Below, in pieces: positions 7,821 to 16,154 of a stretch of DNA of 64,000 bases. Source of the DNA: Massilistercora timonensis (lineage in GTDB: Bacteria; Bacillota; Clostridia; Lachnospirales; Lachnospiraceae). The position numbers and the translations under genes were made by a program. The first letter of the stretch is position 1. Every line of letters starts with the position of its first letter. The stretch is taken from contig NZ_LT990039.1 in NCBI RefSeq assembly GCF_900312975.1, forward strand, positions 1,302,001-1,366,000, in the 5' to 3' direction. A model generated the notes under the pieces. It was not told the origin of the DNA, ran no database searches, and saw only the letters and a list, made by a program, of their open reading frames with translations.

Positions 7821-8882
7821 ATGAAACTTACGGTGGACCTTGGAGCCAGCAGCTATCCCATCTATATTGAAAACGGGCTTCTTGGAAATGCAGCTTCCTA
7901 TATAGAGACCGCATTTACCGGGAAACGGATCATGATCATCTCCGATGACAACGTGTATCCTCTCTATGGAGAGAAACTTCTGGACGCTCTTTCCACGGCC
8001 TGGGAGTGTCACAGCCTGGTGCTCCCCCACGGGGAATCCACCAAGGATTTCCAGTCCCTGCCCCGGATCTACGATGCCCTTCTTGCCGCCGGGATCTCCA
8101 GAAGCGACCTGGTGATCGCCCTGGGCGGCGGAGTGATCGGTGATCTGGCCGGCTTTGCCGCCTCCAGCTTCCTGCGGGGCGTGCGCCTGGTGCAGATCCC
8201 CACTTCTCTCCTGGCTCAGGTGGATTCTTCTGTAGGCGGAAAGGTCGCTGTGGACCTGCCCCAGGGAAAGAACCTGGTGGGCGCTTTCTTCCAGCCTTCG
8301 CTGGTGCTCATTGATCCCACAGTCCTTGATACCCTGCCGGAGCGGTTCCGGAAGGACGGCATGGGTGAAGTGATCAAGTACGGATGTATCCGGGACGCCG
8401 GACTCTTCCGGCTGCTTTCCGGCCACACCTTCTTTGAGGATCTGAGGGAAGATCTGGGGGATATCATTTTCCGGTGCGTGGACATCAAACGCCAGGTAGT
8501 TGAACGGGACCAGTTCGATACCGGAGAGCGGATGCTCTTAAATTTCGGCCACACTCTGGCACATACCATTGAACAACATTTCCAGTATGAGCGGGAAAGC
8601 CACGGGGAAGCAGTGGCCATCGGCATGTATCAGATCTGCCGGATGGCAGAGGAAAAAGGCCTTACCAGGGCCGGAACCGCAGAGGAGATCCGGAAGCTTC
8701 TGGATATCTACGGGCTGCCCCACGCCTGCGGACTCCCTCTTGGAGAACTGACAGGGGCCATCACCCGGGACAAGAAAAACCTGGGAGGACACTTAAACCT
8801 GATCCTGCTCCACGAGATCGGAGACAGCTACATTTATCCTGCGGACGCCGGATTTTTCGAAGATGAAAACCGGGCCGTGTGA
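7821..8882 (+). CDS. aroB: 3-dehydroquinate synthase
   Basis: 353 residues, typical length. It cyclises DAHP to 3-dehydroquinate using NAD and a divalent metal. Family motifs present are SDDNVYPLYG, HGESTKDF, ALGGGVIGDLAGFAAS, RIPTSLLAQVDSS-like (QIPTSLLAQVDSSVGGK), GMGEVIKYG, ERMLLNFGHTLAH with metal histidines, and HGEAVAIGM. It is translationally coupled to aroF (3-bp gap). An SDR gene follows 28 bp downstream. Confidence 0.97.
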   Translation: MKLTVDLGASSYPIYIENGLLGNAASYIETAFTGKRIMIISDDNVYPLYGEKLLDALSTAWECHSLVLPHGESTKDFQSLPRIYDALLAAGISRSDLVIALGGGVIGDLAGFAASSFLRGVRLVQIPTSLLAQVDSSVGGKVAVDLPQGKNLVGAFFQPSLVLIDPTVLDTLPERFRKDGMGEVIKYGCIRDAGLFRLLSGHTFFEDLREDLGDIIFRCVDIKRQVVERDQFDTGERMLLNFGHTLAHTIEQHFQYERESHGEAVAIGMYQICRMAEEKGLTRAGTAEEIRKLLDIYGLPHACGLPLGELTGAITRDKKNLGGHLNLILLHEIGDSYIYPADAGFFEDENRAV

Positions 8883-8910
8883 TCCTTAGATTAGATTGGA
8901 GGAACAGACA

Positions 8911-9654
8911 TTGAAATTACAAGGTAAGATCGCCATTGTTACCGGAGCCGGGAAAGGCATCGGGCGGGAAGCCGCCCTGGCCGTCGCCTCGGAAGGCGCC
9001 ACTGTCGTGGCCGTCGCCCGGACCCAGGCAGATCTGGATGAGACCGTCAGATTAATTGAAGAAGCAGGCGGAAACGCCATCGCCCTCTCCCGGGACCTGA
9101 CCGACGCGGCCCAGGTACAGTCCATGGCCGATGAAGTGGTGGCGCGTTTCGGCCGCATCGATATCCTGGTAAATAACGCCGGAGGATATCCCTCTGAGAT
9201 CTATGACAAAGTCAGACAGCAGGCCATCAAGATCTGGGAGTGGTCTGAGGAACAGTGGGATCAGATCATCAAGACCAATCTGAAGATTCCCTTCCTGTGT
9301 ATCAATAAGGTGGTGCCCGTCATGATCCGCCAGGGCAGCGGAGACATCGTCAGCGTCTCCTCCCGGATGGGGCGTATCGCCTCCCAAATGGGGGCTTACG
9401 CCGTGGCCAAGGGCGGCATCGTCACCCTGACCAAGACCACCGCCATCCAGACCAAAGAGTACGGCATCCGGGCCAACGCCGTGGCCCCGGGCATTGTAGA
9501 CACCCCCGGCCAGCGGGTGTACAACCACAACGTAGGGCAGGATGACATCCAGATGGGCAGCGCCGCAGATGTGGCGAAGGCAATCCTTTACCTGCTGTGT
9601 GACGCGCCGCCGGTTATGACCGGCCAGGTCCTGGATCTTTTTACTACGGTATAA
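8911..9654 (+). CDS. Short-chain dehydrogenase/reductase (SDR), substrate unknown
   Basis: 247-residue classical SDR. The cofactor loop is TGAGKGIG, the NNAGG motif follows at ~residue 90, and the catalytic set is SVSS...YAVAK. A longer frame begins at TTG 8896, but the TTG at 8911 is preferred since GGAGGA lies 7 nt upstream and the protein then starts LKLQGKIAIVTGAG. It is downstream of aroF-aroB, so a cyclic-acid or quinate/shikimate-like substrate is possible. Sequence alone does not show it. A palindromic repeat closes the operon. Confidence 0.85.
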   Translation: MKLQGKIAIVTGAGKGIGREAALAVASEGATVVAVARTQADLDETVRLIEEAGGNAIALSRDLTDAAQVQSMADEVVARFGRIDILVNNAGGYPSEIYDKVRQQAIKIWEWSEEQWDQIIKTNLKIPFLCINKVVPVMIRQGSGDIVSVSSRMGRIASQMGAYAVAKGGIVTLTKTTAIQTKEYGIRANAVAPGIVDTPGQRVYNHNVGQDDIQMGSAADVAKAILYLLCDAPPVMTGQVLDLFTTV

Positions 9655-9668
9655 AATAATTAATAATT

Positions 9669-9722
9669 GGGGACGTGGTATTTTTAAAAATACCACGTCC
9701 CAGATTGAAAATACCCTGTCCC
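9669..9722. repeat. Palindromic dispersed repeat, copy 2
   Basis: Same 54-bp unit as at 1863 but in the opposite orientation, followed by TTTTT. It sits between the convergent SDR and yeiH genes and probably terminates both. With copy 3 (10901) it brackets yeiH in inverted orientation. Confidence 0.9.
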
Positions 9723-9745
9723 TTTTTGCATTTCTTACTAAATTC

Positions 9746-10777
9746 TTACCAGATCCCCAGCACATGTTGCATCCCAAGACTCACCAACGTGATCCCGATC
9801 CAGCAGGCCATTCCCATAAGAATGGGCTTCCCGCCGGTCTTCACCAGCTTCACGATATTGGTGTTCAACCCGATGGCCGCCATGGCCATGATAATAAAGA
9901 ATTTGGACAATTCTTTCAGCGGCGCGAACACTTCCGCGGAGATCCCCGCAGACACTGCAATCGTGGTGATCACAGAAGCCCCGATGAAAAACAGGATGAA
10001 AAATGGAAACACCTGCTTCAGCGATACATTTCCCCCTTCCTGCTTCTCCGCATTCCTGGTACGGACAAACGCCAGCGCCAGGGTGATGGGGATGATCGCC
10101 AGCGTCCTGGTCAGCTTCACTGTTACCGCCTTGTCCAGGGTGGCGCTCCCCAGGTGATACATGCTGTCCCAGGTGGAGGCCGCAGCAGTGACAGAAGAAG
10201 TGTCGTTCACCGCCGTCCCCGCGAAGATCCCGAACGCCTCACCGGAATTCTGGGAAAAGCCCAGGAATGTTCCCAGGGTGGGAAAGAGCACCGCCGCCAG
10301 CACATTGAAGAAGAAAATGACCGAGATCGCCTGGGCCACTTCCTCATCGTCCGCATCGATCACCGGCGCCGTAGCCGCGATGGCCGAGCCCCCGCAGATC
10401 GAGGATCCCACTCCCACCAGCGTAGAGATCTTCCCCGGAATACGCATCACCTTATGAAGCACGTAAGCGATGATCAGGGACGTAGCGATGGTAGAAACGA
10501 TGATCGGCAGCGACTGCTTCCCCGTCTGCAGGATCACCTGAAGATTCAGGCCAAACCCCAGCAGGATCACCGCATACTGCAAGATCTTCTTGGACGTATA
10601 CTTGATCCCGCCCTCCAGGTGCGCCTTATCCTTTATCAATAATGTGAGGATCATCCCCGCGATAATAGCAATCACCGGTCCTCCAACAATAGGAAACCGC
10701 TTCCCCAAAAGCCAGGACGGCACCGCGATACACAGACACACAAGGATCCCCTTTCCATTCTTCCTTATAAAATCCAT
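9746..10777 (-). CDS. yeiH: YeiH-family (UPF0324) membrane protein, putative sulfate exporter
   Basis: 343-residue polytopic membrane protein with about ten hydrophobic segments. Family stretches are [62 protein letters not shown] and AIGLNTNI. YeiH proteins are annotated as putative sulfate exporters, and the biochemical support is thin. Start ATG 10777 is chosen from GGAGG 7 nt upstream. It is divergent from a LysR regulator, the arrangement usual for yeiH/yeiE. Confidence 0.9.
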   Translation of the reverse strand: MDFIRKNGKGILVCLCIAVPSWLLGKRFPIVGGPVIAIIAGMILTLLIKDKAHLEGGIKYTSKKILQYAVILLGFGLNLQVILQTGKQSLPIIVSTIATSLIIAYVLHKVMRIPGKISTLVGVGSSICGGSAIAATAPVIDADDEEVAQAISVIFFFNVLAAVLFPTLGTFLGFSQNSGEAFGIFAGTAVNDTSSVTAAASTWDSMYHLGSATLDKAVTVKLTRTLAIIPITLALAFVRTRNAEKQEGGNVSLKQVFPFFILFFIGASVITTIAVSAGISAEVFAPLKELSKFFIIMAMAAIGLNTNIVKLVKTGGKPILMGMACWIGITLVSLGMQHVLGIW

Positions 10778-10900
10778 CTCATTCCTCCGCAAAATTTCAT
10801 TGTCTCATTGTATTTTTCCAAACGTAATGATATCATGACATTACAATCATGTAAAATTATGATTCATTATTTTATGATAAGTGTATCTTATTATTTTTTT

Positions 10901-10939
10901 CAATCTGGGACGTGGTATTTTTAAAAATACCACGTCCCC
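10901..10939. repeat. Palindromic dispersed repeat, copy 3 (truncated)
   Basis: CAATCT followed by the GGGACGTGG palindrome. It lacks the GGGACAGGG half-unit of the other copies. It lies in the yeiH-lysR divergent promoter region, 35 bp before the lysR start, so it could influence regulation as well as being a repeat. Confidence 0.85.
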
Positions 10940-10973
10940 ACCAAAACTGTCGCCCCCCTGAAAGGAGCCTGCC

Positions 10974-11864
10974 ATGCTGGATTACCGTACTTTGACCTTC
11001 CTGACTGTCTGCCAGGAAATGAATTTTACCCGCGCCGCAAAAAAACTGCACATTTCACAGCCCGCTGTTTCGCAGCACATGCAATATCTTGAAGAGTATT
11101 ATGGTGTGAAACTTTTTCGTTTTGTGGGGAAAAGTATTCTTCTGACGGATGCTGGGAAGCTGCTGAAACGTTCCCTGACCGCCCTTCACAATAATGAGCT
11201 CTACCTGAAGGAACAGCTGGCTTTCCTTACGGACAAGAAAAGAACTCTGCATTTCGGCGTCACCCTGACGGTGGGCGAATTTATGATCGCCCGGCCCCTC
11301 GCCGATTTTCTGAAACTCCACAAAGATGCAGATATCTCGGTAACAGTGGCAAATACCGCCCGGTTACTGCAGCAGCTGGATGAGGGCTCTATTGATTTTG
11401 CCATTCTGGAGGGGGATTACTCCAGGGCTGCCTATGCCCACATCCCTTTCCTGACAGACCAGTTTGTCCCTATCTGCAGCTCTTCCCACCCTTTCGCCAA
11501 TACACGACACGCCCTTTCTCTCACGGACCTTACCGGCGAAACCCTTTTGATCCGGGAACCCGGCTCCGGAACCCGTTCCATTTTGGAGCAGGTTCTGAAC
11601 AATCACGACCTGGCCCCAGAAGATTTCGCCAACGTGGTCACTATCGGAAATATGAACGCCATCAAGGAAATGACTGCTGCAGGCGCAGGGATCACCTTCC
11701 TCTATGAGACAGCGGTAAAATCCGAACTGAAAAACGGGACTATTCAAAAAATACCGATAACAAGCTTTGATATCCGGCACGAGATCTCCATTGTCTGGAA
11801 AAAGGACAATTTATTCCAAGAATTCTTCCTGGACGTCTTTCGGGAGCTTCAATTTAGGACGTAG
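10974..11864 (+). CDS. LysR-family transcriptional regulator (YeiE-like)
   Basis: 296 residues. The N-terminal winged HTH (MLDYRTLTFLTVCQEMNFTRAAKKLHISQPAVSQHMQ, residues 1-37) is followed by a LysR effector domain from ~90 with typical PLADFLKLH, GSIDFAILEG and LIREPGSGTR motifs. The gene is divergent from yeiH, as CysB/YeiE-type regulators often are from the exporter they control. GGAGCC gives a modest ribosome site. The effector (sulfur compound or organic acid) is inference. Confidence 0.93.
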   Translation: MLDYRTLTFLTVCQEMNFTRAAKKLHISQPAVSQHMQYLEEYYGVKLFRFVGKSILLTDAGKLLKRSLTALHNNELYLKEQLAFLTDKKRTLHFGVTLTVGEFMIARPLADFLKLHKDADISVTVANTARLLQQLDEGSIDFAILEGDYSRAAYAHIPFLTDQFVPICSSSHPFANTRHALSLTDLTGETLLIREPGSGTRSILEQVLNNHDLAPEDFANVVTIGNMNAIKEMTAAGAGITFLYETAVKSELKNGTIQKIPITSFDIRHEISIVWKKDNLFQEFFLDVFRELQFRT

Positions 11865-11888
11865 CAAAATGCAAAAAGGCTACGTCCT
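11856..11888 (+). terminator. Hairpin overlapping the lysR stop codon
   Basis: AGGACGTAGC and GCTACGTCCT pair perfectly (10 bp) around a 13-nt A-rich loop, and the TAG stop lies inside the first arm. Only a weak T-tract follows (GGTTT), so termination is plausible but not certain. Confidence 0.5.
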
Positions 11889-11975
11889 GGTTTACACTTC
11901 AAACAATTTACATTTGTTAACAAATCGTTCTCATTTTCATCACAGTTTTATCACAGTTTCTGCCTATACTATAAT

Positions 11976-12058
11976 TGTTCGCAAGAGGCGGACACTTATA
12001 ATTCTTTTTCATAACTTTTTCCTCAGGACTGCACACCTCCCAATATGCAGTCCTTTTT
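11976..12058 (+). ncRNA. Candidate small RNA with C-rich terminator loop
   Basis: An AT-rich gap without ORFs. A TATAAT at 11970-11975 has a weak -35 (TTTATC) 17 bp upstream, next to an ATTTGTTAACAAAT palindrome at 11922-11935. Transcription would end at AGGACTGCA/TGCAGTCCT followed by TTTTT (12025-12057). The terminator loop is CACCTCCC-like, complementary to Shine-Dalgarno sequences, a feature of several Firmicute regulatory RNAs. Predicted length is about 80 nt. This is inference from layout only. Confidence 0.35.
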
Positions 12059-12104
12059 AATTATCTTATTGTCTTGTTTCCTTCTTTTCCAGTATCCAGT
12101 CATC

Positions 12105-12131
12105 AAAAAAGGAGCCGGTCACACCAGCTCC
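12105..12131 (-). terminator. Intrinsic terminator of the deoR-HAD operon
   Basis: On the minus strand GGAGC and GGCTCC form a stem followed by TTTTTT. The stop codon of the HAD gene lies inside the hairpin. Confidence 0.8.
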
Positions 12132-12823
12132 TTCAGATCCTGATACAGTTGTTCCAGGTTTTCTCCTTCGTAATCTGCCCTTCCCGGCTCTTCGCCATGT
12201 TCCACGCACTGAGTCACCAGGTAGGTCTTCACCCCAAGCGCTCCGGCCGCCAGATCTTCCCGCCGGTCATTTCCCACCATCAGGCAGCGCTCCGGCTTAA
12301 GATGGTTCCGCTCTAGAATCTCCTGAAAATATCCCACGCTGGGTTTGCTGTACCGGCAGGTCTCATAGGTAGTGATCTCCTCAAAATCCTCCGCGTCAAG
12401 CCCGGCCCAGCGGATCCGGTTCATGGTGGCGCACCGGGGAAACACCGGGTTGGTGGCAAGGTAAACTTTCTTCCCCTTCTCCTTCAGATACCGGATGATC
12501 TCTGCCGCAAAGGGATCCGGCCGGGTGGTGCAGATGGCCTGGTTGAAATCATTTCCGTAGAAATCCAGCACCTCCGTCTCCACTTCCTCCCGCCGGATGG
12601 ACAGATCCTTGGAGAAGCTGTCCCAGAACACCTCTTCATTGGTGCGGCTCCCGTCGTTTGCCACCATCCGCTCAAAGCCCTTCCACACCGCGCCGATCAG
12701 CTGCTCCGGGGAAAAGCCCCGGTCCTGAAACCGCGCCGCCAGAAGGGGCAGGTAATATCTTACAAATTCCTCCTGCTTCATTGGGAGCAGGGTCCCGTCC
12801 AGGTCGAATAAAAAATGATCCAT
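12119..12823 (-). CDS. HAD-superfamily hydrolase, probable sugar/metabolite phosphatase
   Basis: 234 residues. Motif I is FLFDLDGTLL (nucleophile Asp at ~6), motif II is LATNPVFPR, the Lys of motif III is near YSKPSVGYFQ, and motif IV is MVGNDRREDL. This is the HAD-IA/YjjG-like class. It lies 17 bp downstream of the DeoR-type regulator and divergent from the RuBisCO-like operon, so it may dephosphorylate an intermediate or by-product of that pathway. The substrate is unknown. Confidence 0.85.
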   Translation of the reverse strand: MDHFLFDLDGTLLPMKQEEFVRYYLPLLAARFQDRGFSPEQLIGAVWKGFERMVANDGSRTNEEVFWDSFSKDLSIRREEVETEVLDFYGNDFNQAICTTRPDPFAAEIIRYLKEKGKKVYLATNPVFPRCATMNRIRWAGLDAEDFEEITTYETCRYSKPSVGYFQEILERNHLKPERCLMVGNDRREDLAAGALGVKTYLVTQCVEHGEEPGRADYEGENLEQLYQDLKELV

Positions 12824-12840
12824 TGCAAATGTCCTCCTGT

Positions 12841-13614
12841 CTATACAATATACAGCTCAATCCCCATATCTTCAATGATCTTTTTCCATTCCCCGGAAAT
12901 CCCCGTATCTGTGATGATAATATCCGCCTCATTTAATTTCGCAAAATAAGACGTGGTAATGATCCCGAACTTGCTGGAATCTGCCAGCAGGATCTTGCAG
13001 ACCGAACTTGCCAGCCCCGCCCGCTTGGTCAGCACTTCAAAGGCATAGGAACAGGTCATTCCCAGGTGCTCATGGATCCCCGAGGCGGAGAAGAAATACT
13101 TTGTCGCCCGGTGCTCCTTGATGATATTGATCCCCTCTGAAGACTCAAACATCTGAAGCTGGCGGTTATAGACTCCCCCCGGAACGATCAGGTTGATAGA
13201 ATCATTCTTGGGCAGCTTGCTGATAATATAGTAATTCCCTGAGATTACCGTTAATTCCATGTTGTTGGGGATATAGGGCACAATCTTGCTGACGGTGGTA
13301 CTGGAATCCAGGATCAGAATATCCCTCGGTCTTATCAGGTTGGAGGCCTTACGCGCGATCCGCTCCTTCGCCTCCACGTTCCGCTCCAGTTCATACTGAA
13401 AATCATACATCAGAGGCGGCTGCGCCGGCGCCGCGCTGATCACATTCATCCCCAGCATCTGGGTCATGGCATTGGATTCCTTCAGATAAGAAATATCTCT
13501 TCGGATGGTCATCTCAGACACATCCAGGATCTTGGCAAGTTCTTTTATCGAGATAGTCGGCTGTTCCCGTACCAGCGCCATGATATCGTTAAGTCTCTGT
13601 TCCTTTTTCTTCAT
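12841..13614 (-). CDS. DeoR/GlpR-family transcriptional regulator
   Basis: 257 residues. N-terminal DeoR-type HTH (RLNDIMALVREQPTISIKEL then SEMTIRRDISYL) and a C-terminal sugar-phosphate-sensing domain (LILDSSTTVSKIVPYI, VISGNYYIISKL, LIVPGGVYN, ADSSKFG). GTG 13626 is in frame, but ATG 13614 is chosen because AAGGTGG lies 8 nt upstream. It is divergent from the RuBisCO-like operon across 308 bp that hold many TGTTA/TAACA pentamers. It probably controls that operon with a phosphorylated sugar as effector. Confidence 0.9.
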   Translation of the reverse strand: MKKKEQRLNDIMALVREQPTISIKELAKILDVSEMTIRRDISYLKESNAMTQMLGMNVISAAPAQPPLMYDFQYELERNVEAKERIARKASNLIRPRDILILDSSTTVSKIVPYIPNNMELTVISGNYYIISKLPKNDSINLIVPGGVYNRQLQMFESSEGINIIKEHRATKYFFSASGIHEHLGMTCSYAFEVLTKRAGLASSVCKILLADSSKFGIITTSYFAKLNEADIIITDTGISGEWKKIIEDMGIELYIV

Positions 13615-13669
13615 GTTCCCGTCCACCTTTTTCGTTTTTTGTTATTATAGTTGATTCACAACATTTTTT

Positions 13670-13900
13670 CAAGAAATGTAACAAAACCCCCACCTAAAAT
13701 AGAAGATTTCTTTTCATTTCCTCTTGTTTTTGTATATTTTTTTGTTATATACGCCCGAAAATGTTATTTTTGTTAACAAAACAGTCTCCTATTTTCTGTT
13801 TAACAACATCAGTCACACAAATGTTAGTTTACACCTTTTAATATGTGATTTATAATACAATTATCAAAACTGATATGTAACATATTAACATAATCTAAAC
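13670..13900. promoter_or_regulatory. Operator-rich divergent control region
   Basis: The deoR-RuBisCO-like gap is AT-rich and holds at least eight TGTTA or TAACA pentamers, including a palindrome TTTTGTTAACAAAA at ~13772-13786 and the cluster ATGTAACATATTAACA near 13875. Such repeated short half-sites are usual for DeoR-family operators. The assignment to this DeoR protein is inference. Confidence 0.5.
13828..13856 (+). promoter_or_regulatory. Promoter of the RuBisCO-like operon
   Basis: TTTACA and TATAAT separated by 17 bp, 66 bp before the first start codon. TGTTA-type half-sites flank it on both sides. Confidence 0.75.
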
Positions 13901-13922
13901 AAAAAACTCAAGGAGGTGTGAT

Positions 13923-15206
13923 ATGAACAACAATCTCCTGCTTTCCCTAACAGAATCTATCCTATCCAGAGATTTCTGCGTGGCCACCTACTATGTAAGC
14001 CTTCCTCCCGGAAGCGACCCTTACGAAAAGGCCAAAAACATGGCCGTAGGCCAGACCATCGGAACCTGGATCCCGGTCCCCGGCATCACTGAGGAAATGC
14101 GCCAGAATTACATGGGCAAGATCGTAAATATCTATGACCTTCAGCCCGACGATCTGGAATCCCCCATTCCGGCCGGCTCCGGTCTGGAGCATTACATTTT
14201 CCAGATCGCCTACCCGGTGGCAAACTTTGAGAACAGCATCCCGCTCCTTCTCACCACCCTTCTGGGGAATGACGCCTCCACCTCCGTACAGGCCAAGCTT
14301 ATCGATCTGTACCTGCCAAAGTGCATGCTAAGTTCCTTCCCGGGACCAGCCTACGGAATAGAAGGGATCCGTTCCCTCTGCCAGGTAGAGAAACGGCCCG
14401 TCCTTCTGAATATGATCAAGCCCTGCACCGGGTTTTCCCCGGAAGTGGGCGCCAGGATCTTCTATTCCACCGCTCTTGGCGGGATCGATCTTATCAAAGA
14501 CGACGAACTTCTGGGGAACCCTTCCTACTGTCCTCTGACAGAACGGATCCGGGCCTACAACCAGGCTTCCAGAGCCGCCTTTGAAGAGACCGGCAAGGAG
14601 ACCATCTATGTTCCCAACATTACCGACCACGTCTCCCGGCTTGTGGATCACGCCAAGGCCGCCCAGGAAGCCGGCGCAAAGATCGTGATGGTAAATTTTG
14701 CCGCCACCGGCTTTGGCGCCCTGCAAATGCTGCGGGAAGAGATTGACCTTCCCATTATGGGCCATTATGCCGGGGCAGGACCCTACTATGAGGGTCCCAC
14801 TTCCGGAGTAACCTCCAGCCTGGTCCTGGGCAAACTGCCCCGGCTTCTGGGCGCTGATATTGTGATGATCAACACCCCTTACGGGGGCTATCCCATTAAG
14901 CGGTCCCGCTATCTGCGGACCGCCCAGGAACTGACACTTGCCCTTCCCGGCATCCGGCCTGCCCTTCCCTCCTGCGGCGGCGGCGTAAACCCGGGAATGG
15001 CCGAGACCCTGATCCGGGATCTGGGCAGCGACATTATCCTGGCGCCCGGCGGCGCTATCCAGGGCCATCCCATGGGAAGCCAGGCCGGCGTCCGCGCCAT
15101 GTTCGCCGCGGTAGAAGCAGCCATGAACGGCACTTCCCTTGAGGAAGCAGCCAGGCAATGCCCGGAACTGGAAGCCATCCGGCATTTGTGGAAGAAGGAG
15201 GCGTAG
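13923..15206 (+). CDS. RuBisCO-like protein (form IV type)
   Basis: 427 residues of the RuBisCO large-subunit superfamily. The first active-site lysine is in IKPCTGFS (K166), but the second lysine of RuBisCO's KPKLG is replaced by Cys. The metal/carbamate motif is intact (GGIDLIKDDE, K192, D194, E195). Phosphate-binding glycines are kept (PSCGGG ~349-354, LAPGGAIQGHP ~373-382), and H281 stands in the histidine region. It is therefore probably an enolase-, isomerase- or decarboxylase-type RLP, not a CO2 fixer. RLPs of D-apiose catabolism act on 3-oxo-isoapionate 4-phosphate, but their usual partners are absent here. AAGGAGG precedes the ATG. Confidence 0.92.
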   Translation: MNNNLLLSLTESILSRDFCVATYYVSLPPGSDPYEKAKNMAVGQTIGTWIPVPGITEEMRQNYMGKIVNIYDLQPDDLESPIPAGSGLEHYIFQIAYPVANFENSIPLLLTTLLGNDASTSVQAKLIDLYLPKCMLSSFPGPAYGIEGIRSLCQVEKRPVLLNMIKPCTGFSPEVGARIFYSTALGGIDLIKDDELLGNPSYCPLTERIRAYNQASRAAFEETGKETIYVPNITDHVSRLVDHAKAAQEAGAKIVMVNFAATGFGALQMLREEIDLPIMGHYAGAGPYYEGPTSGVTSSLVLGKLPRLLGADIVMINTPYGGYPIKRSRYLRTAQELTLALPGIRPALPSCGGGVNPGMAETLIRDLGSDIILAPGGAIQGHPMGSQAGVRAMFAAVEAAMNGTSLEEAARQCPELEAIRHLWKKEA

Positions 15207-15209
15207 CTC

Positions 15210-16100
15210 ATGATCGACATGCACACACACCTCTGGCCGGCTCACCAGTCGCCGGACTATATGGCGGACTATCTGAAGAAGAAAAAGGAAGCAGGCCAGG
15301 AGATCTCTCTGACCGGCCCCGGTCTTCTCAGATCTATGGACCACTGCCAGATCCACCGCGCCGTGATCAGCGTGCTGGCCTTTGACAGCCAGATGAGCAA
15401 TCCGGATCTGGCTCCTCTCCACGATTATGTGGAGGCACAGATCGATCAGTCCCAGGGACGCCTTGCCGCCTTCTGCACAGTCCAGCCCTTCCGGGAAGAC
15501 ACCTTTGACACCATGACTTCTCTGCTGGAAAAGCCCTGCTTCCGGGGATTAAAGCTCCACCCCAACATCCAGTGCTTTTATGCGGACGACCAGCGGCTGT
15601 ACCCTATCTACCAATGGCTGGAAGAACACCGCTATCCGGTTCTCTTCCACACCGGCGGCATCGGGCTTAACGGGATCCGGGACTGCTACGGCGCGCCGGA
15701 ACGGATCGACACCATCGCCTGCGATTTCCCGGATCTTCCTATCATCATGGGGCACGCCGGGAGGATCCACTACGAGACCACTGCTATGATCCTGCGGAAG
15801 CACCCTCATGTGTACGCCGATATCAGCACCAATTTTGGCCGGCTTGCGGGACAGGAATGGCGGCAGCTTTTTAACCTGATGGAAACCGTAAAGCTCTGGT
15901 GCGGAACAACCGAAAAGCTTTTGTTTGGATCGGATTACCCCTTCTATCTGCAGGACGTGACCGTTTCCCACACCCGCAGGCTTGAAGAACATCTTGGAGA
16001 CTCCCCACTTCTTACCAGAGGGGACCTTAATGGACTTCTCCATGAAAACGCTGAACAGTTCTGCAGAAAATATGGGATTTTCCAGGATCCAGAACCTTAA
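15210..16100 (+). CDS. Metal-dependent amidohydrolase (COG2159/ACMSD-like)
   Basis: 296-residue TIM-barrel hydrolase or decarboxylase. It starts MIDMHTHLW (DxHxH-like metal site) and continues with GLKLHPN, LFHTGGIG, IIMGHAGR and LLFGSDYPF, which carry the remaining His and Asp ligands. The family includes hydrolases and ACMSD-type decarboxylases acting on ring or lactone substrates. It starts 3 bp after the RLP stop codon, so the two are tightly coupled and probably act in the same pathway. Confidence 0.88.
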   Translation: MIDMHTHLWPAHQSPDYMADYLKKKKEAGQEISLTGPGLLRSMDHCQIHRAVISVLAFDSQMSNPDLAPLHDYVEAQIDQSQGRLAAFCTVQPFREDTFDTMTSLLEKPCFRGLKLHPNIQCFYADDQRLYPIYQWLEEHRYPVLFHTGGIGLNGIRDCYGAPERIDTIACDFPDLPIIMGHAGRIHYETTAMILRKHPHVYADISTNFGRLAGQEWRQLFNLMETVKLWCGTTEKLLFGSDYPFYLQDVTVSHTRRLEEHLGDSPLLTRGDLNGLLHENAEQFCRKYGIFQDPEP

Positions 16101-16154
16101 AACTGTTTTCTATTTTTTAACTATATCATTCAAATCAAAAAGGAGAGATGAACC

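Noticed and set aside
7392-8426. 344-codon minus-strand frame opposite aroF/aroB
   Set aside because: Antisense shadow. aroF and aroB on the plus strand have full motif sets and ribosome sites.
9669-9722. Plain Rho-independent terminator
   Set aside because: It may work as one, but the same full unit with the extra half-repeat occurs five times, including in a promoter region, so it is listed as a dispersed repeat.
13923-15206. True CO2-fixing RuBisCO
   Set aside because: The second Lys of the KPKLG motif is Cys, the protein is ~50 residues shorter than form I/III, and there is no phosphoribulokinase nearby. A RuBisCO-like protein is the better call.
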